Shown here: one piece after another, positions 61,085-64,000 of the stretch
Numbering within the stretch: position 1 is the stretch's first letter
Layout of the letters: each line of letters starts with the position of its first letter
NCBI GenBank assembly: GCA_021325675.1
Contig: JAJTCM010000007.1
Span: forward strand, 121,739-185,738
Direction: 5' to 3'
Length of the DNA stretch: 64,000 nt
From: Crocinitomicaceae bacterium
GTDB taxonomy: Bacteria; Bacteroidota; Bacteroidia; Flavobacteriales_D; Crocinitomicaceae
Translations under genes and position numbers: made by a program
The notes under the pieces: model-generated
Databases searched by the model: none
Seen by the model: the letters and a program-made list of their open reading frames with translations, nothing else
What the model was told of the DNA's origin: nothing

Positions 61085-64000
61085 ATGAAAAGATTTCTAT
61101 TCTTTTTCACATTCTCTATTTGCCTTTTCACCAGTATTACTGCCCAGATGCAGGGTCGTTGGTATGGGAAATTTGCCCCGTATGGGAACGATCAGCGCTT
61201 TACCGTCGATGATGACGGAAAGGTTTACCGCCTTTATGCCGGTTGGGATGGTTCCAATTATAGTGTGAATGTTGAACGTTTTGAGCCTTACGGCGGCGGT
61301 TCATGGAATAGTATTTACAACGAAGTACTGCCTTCGCCAGGTAAAATTTTTATGGATACCAAAGGAGGGATTATATACTTTTCCCTGATGGCGGATGAGC
61401 CCAATAAATTGCTCAATCTCTATAAGCTTGAATCCGGTGCCGTCAGCCTTTTGGTCAGCGATTACGTTACTGATCATGAAAATTTCAGCGATTTTGACTT
61501 CAAAGTTGGTGACTCTCCGGGCGAGTATTATTGGTTCATGATGAAGGAAAGTACCGGTGAGCCGATGTTTGTAACTTATTCCGGCAGCTTCACTTCAACA
61601 GTAATTGACGATCTGGCCGGGGTGTATGTAATGGACGACAGGCTCCTGATGCAGCAAGTGGGCGATACGCTTTGGCTCGGCTGCGGTGAAGTTGAACAAA
61701 GCTTAAGATTATTTAAAACCCACAAGACCAACATTGATTTTTTGCCTGCAGATACGGATCCTAATGGTTATATCTATGATATAGGCGCTTTCAATATTGG
61801 TGAAGCTTTTTTATTAAGTGACCGGATTTCCAAGCTGACTGTTATTTCCCAGGATGGCAGTACGAACGACCGGGTTGAAATGATCTTTAACAACGGTATA
61901 CCGGATCTTGCCCCTACGTTTCCGGATTACCTGACAGATGAAGGCGTTACGGTGACAAACAGCACAAATGACAAGGCTTATTTCATGACCAATTTTGCTG
62001 CAACCAGTGATCCGAATGATTACCGGGCCACCAAAGTTCTTTCAAAGGACTACAATACAAATGCCTGGGATACCGTTGGGACCGCCCCTAATATTTTTAT
62101 TACCGGAAACCCTTCTGTTTCCCGTTACAGCATGGGGGTCAGCGACGCATCGAACCGAATTGCCGCAGGGGCATACAACGATGGTAATTATATACTGCGG
62201 ATTCTCAATGACAAGCCTGATACCTCAACGGTTACAGCTACAGAAGCTACCATGCTCTGCACCAATTATAATATGAGCATCTATTCTGAGTTTTCACTCG
62301 AGGATATCAATAATGATTCCTTAAAGATAAATGATATTTCGTCATCCGATCAATCTGTTTTGGGAGATAACGCTATAAGCTTTAACACACTGAATAAAAT
62401 CGGTAAACGAACGTATTTTGATATCCAGGGAGAAGCCTACAATCCAGGCACAACAGAATTAACGATTGAAATTTCTGATGGTTACGATACGATTCAGTAC
62501 AAGATCAATATTACTTTTACTGAGTTTGCAATTACGACCATTAGTTCAGCAGATATTTGCGGGGATGATGTGGCTACACTTTCAGCTACACTTCCTTCCG
62601 GGACATTGGAATGGTCCGATCAGTCTTATGATGTAGCTCCTTTTCATACAGGCCTGAGTTACACAACGGGGATCAATACCGAAAGTGACACCTTATATAT
62701 ACAAGGTATCGATGGCGGTTGTGAGACCCAGAAAGAACCTATTTATGTTCACTACCATGTACCGCCGACAGTTGCCTCTACAACAGATGCAAATTCATGC
62801 GGAAGCAGCGTAGTAACCGTGAATGCTACAGCATCTACCGGTGATATTTACTGGTTCCCGCAAGCAAGCGGAGGCGCTTTACTTGGTTCAGGTGACGATT
62901 ACACGACGCCATTGCTCAGTGATACTACTGTTTATTATGCGGAAGCAATCGACGGTATTTGCGGATCAACACGTGTACCTGTCTACGCCAATATTACTCC
63001 ATGGCCAGTTTTTTCAAGTATTTATGACGCGAGCACTTGCGGGCCAGGATCCGTTCAGTTAAGCGCCACAGCAGCAGTCGGTGGAATGAACATCGAATGG
63101 TTTGATACGATTGCAGCGGGCGCTCCACTTGCAACAGGCGGAACTTTTAATACCCCGGTTTTAAGCGTTACAGAAACTTTCTATGTAAGGGTAACAGATC
63201 CTTCCGGTTGCAGCTCGCAAAGGTTCCCGGTAGATGCTACTGTATTGTCCCCACCAACTTTTACCTCTAAAACCGACGGCTCACGCTGTGGAAATGGTAC
63301 AGTAAACCTGTCCGCAGCAGCTAGCTCCGGAACAATTAAATGGTATACAGCGGCCACCGGAGGGACACCAATCGCTACCGGAACAAGCTTCACAACCCCG
63401 GTAATTGGAACTACGACGAAATATTACATCGAAATTACTAACGGGCTTTGTACGATCCCACGGGATTCAGTCACAGCGACCGTGAATCCTATTCCTTCGG
63501 TAACATCAACAACCCCGGCTGCTAACTGCGGAACGGGTTCTGTAACTTTAGGAGCTACGGCTTCTTCCGGAACTCTGAATTGGTATGCAGCTTCTTCGGG
63601 TGGTGCTTCACTGGGAACAGGAACAACGTTTAACACTCCTTCTATTTCGTCTACAACTACGTATTACGTAGAAACTTCCGACGGAACATGTACTTCACCA
63701 CGTTCGGCTGTTGTTGCGACAATCAATACGGCGCCAACCATTACGGGAACTTCTCCTTCAACTGTTTGCGGCACAAGCGCAGTGACAATCGGTGCAACGG
63801 CTTCGGCTGGTACTATTTCCTGGTATGCGGCTGCATCTGGCGGTACAAGTTTAGGAACCGGAACCAGCTTCACAACACCTGTCATTACTTCAACGACAAC
63901 ATATTATGCTGAAACGACTGCTGGGGCGTGTACTTCTGCCCGTTCGTCTGTGACAGCAACAATCAACTCCATTCCATCAATCACCTCCACCACTCCGGCC
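61085..64000 (+). CDS. Giant secreted repeat protein, truncated by the window end
   Basis: The frame is open from ATG 61085 to the last base (972 codons seen). The signal peptide is MKRFLFFFTFSICLFTSITA. Residues 20-490 match the N-terminal module of the preceding gene (DTKGGIIYFSLMADEP against DQKGGIIYFTFISEQF; EYYWFM; KTHK; ISDGYDTIQY against VTDGYDTIVV). From about 492 on there are six or more Ig_7/CHU_C-type units of about 80 residues, each with a cysteine pair, an SGTIxWYAAxSGG core and TTYYxE. A T9SS sorting domain is expected beyond the window. It is a paralogue with a different repeat cassette. Confidence 0.85.
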   Translation, partial: MKRFLFFFTFSICLFTSITAQMQGRWYGKFAPYGNDQRFTVDDDGKVYRLYAGWDGSNYSVNVERFEPYGGGSWNSIYNEVLPSPGKIFMDTKGGIIYFSLMADEPNKLLNLYKLESGAVSLLVSDYVTDHENFSDFDFKVGDSPGEYYWFMMKESTGEPMFVTYSGSFTSTVIDDLAGVYVMDDRLLMQQVGDTLWLGCGEVEQSLRLFKTHKTNIDFLPADTDPNGYIYDIGAFNIGEAFLLSDRISKLTVISQDGSTNDRVEMIFNNGIPDLAPTFPDYLTDEGVTVTNSTNDKAYFMTNFAATSDPNDYRATKVLSKDYNTNAWDTVGTAPNIFITGNPSVSRYSMGVSDASNRIAAGAYNDGNYILRILNDKPDTSTVTATEATMLCTNYNMSIYSEFSLEDINNDSLKINDISSSDQSVLGDNAISFNTLNKIGKRTYFDIQGEAYNPGTTELTIEISDGYDTIQYKINITFTEFAITTISSADICGDDVATLSATLPSGTLEWSDQSYDVAPFHTGLSYTTGINTESDTLYIQGIDGGCETQKEPIYVHYHVPPTVASTTDANSCGSSVVTVNATASTGDIYWFPQASGGALLGSGDDYTTPLLSDTTVYYAEAIDGICGSTRVPVYANITPWPVFSSIYDASTCGPGSVQLSATAAVGGMNIEWFDTIAAGAPLATGGTFNTPVLSVTETFYVRVTDPSGCSSQRFPVDATVLSPPTFTSKTDGSRCGNGTVNLSAAASSGTIKWYTAATGGTPIATGTSFTTPVIGTTTKYYIEITNGLCTIPRDSVTATVNPIPSVTSTTPAANCGTGSVTLGATASSGTLNWYAASSGGASLGTGTTFNTPSISSTTTYYVETSDGTCTSPRSAVVATINTAPTITGTSPSTVCGTSAVTIGATASAGTISWYAAASGGTSLGTGTSFTTPVITSTTTYYAETTAGACTSARSSVTATINSIPSITSTTPA
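62530..64000 (+). repeat. Coding tandem array of Ig_7-type units
   Basis: Six units and part of a seventh are visible. Each begins with TSxTPxxxCG and includes SGTxxWYxAxSGGxxLGTGTxF and TYYxEtxxGxCTSxR. The last three units are most alike, which suggests recent expansion. Confidence 0.8.

Overview
The window looks like chromosome from a Bacteroidota bacterium, most likely a flavobacterium near Fluviicola/Crocinitomicaceae. The genus is inference. The phylum rests on several features seen directly: promoters with the Bacteroidota -7 box TAnnTTTG and almost no Shine-Dalgarno sites; three complete proteins with C-terminal type A sorting domains of the type IX secretion system (T9SS), plus a fourth that runs off the window; a PorE-like T9SS/OmpA protein; and lineage-type housekeeping variants (a tRNA-guanine transglycosylase without zinc cysteines, a DnaJ with two zinc repeats). 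I recognised no rRNA, tRNA, CRISPR array, prophage or transposase.

Layout. 1-5.7 kb: end of an MFS transporter, dnaB, an exported amidotransferase-like protein, a GxxExxY gene inside its own inverted repeats, and an ABC-F ATPase. 5.8-16.6 kb: a CotH-type T9SS cargo, purC-trmH, phoH facing a DUF62 protein, several small proteins, and a clc-HPP anion transport pair. 16.8-24 kb: grpE-dnaJ, an acyltransferase-like membrane protein, then a PASTA protein, a T9SS cargo and an RluA pseudouridine synthase in one run. 24.2-30.4 kb: the PorE-like protein, a zinc-site-less M48 homologue with an outer-membrane partner, and an imelysin. 30.5-41 kb: an ECF sigma factor with a glycosyltransferase, tgt-lptG-DUF481, an acyltransferase-arginase-argS unit, and dnaA. 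41.3-48.1 kb: a thioesterase, ddl, a probable small RNA gene, a solute-binding lipoprotein, and three tandem copies of one exported family. 48.4-54.8 kb: ftsX-DUF3098-uppP-truB-queA, a DUF5715 protein and radA. 54.9-64 kb: two adjacent giant repeat proteins with a shared N-terminal module, the second truncated by the window end.

The window is mainly core genome: replication (dnaA, dnaB, radA), tRNA modification (tgt, queA, truB), envelope (ddl, uppP, ftsX, lptG) and protein folding (grpE, dnaJ). The most unusual layer is between the genes. At least five families of degenerate mirrored repeats fill intergenic gaps, often from the stop codon of one gene to the start of the next, and they supply stop codons and short C-terminal tails to several proteins. 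The best candidate for an undescribed element is a free-standing transcription unit of about 95 nt at 43.07-43.21 kb: a TTTG-N19-TAACTTTG promoter followed by a strong terminator, with no reading frame between. A recurring theme among the proteins is family members that have lost canonical active-site or metal residues (M48-like, DUF5715, DUF62, TGT zinc site, second ATP site of ABC-F).
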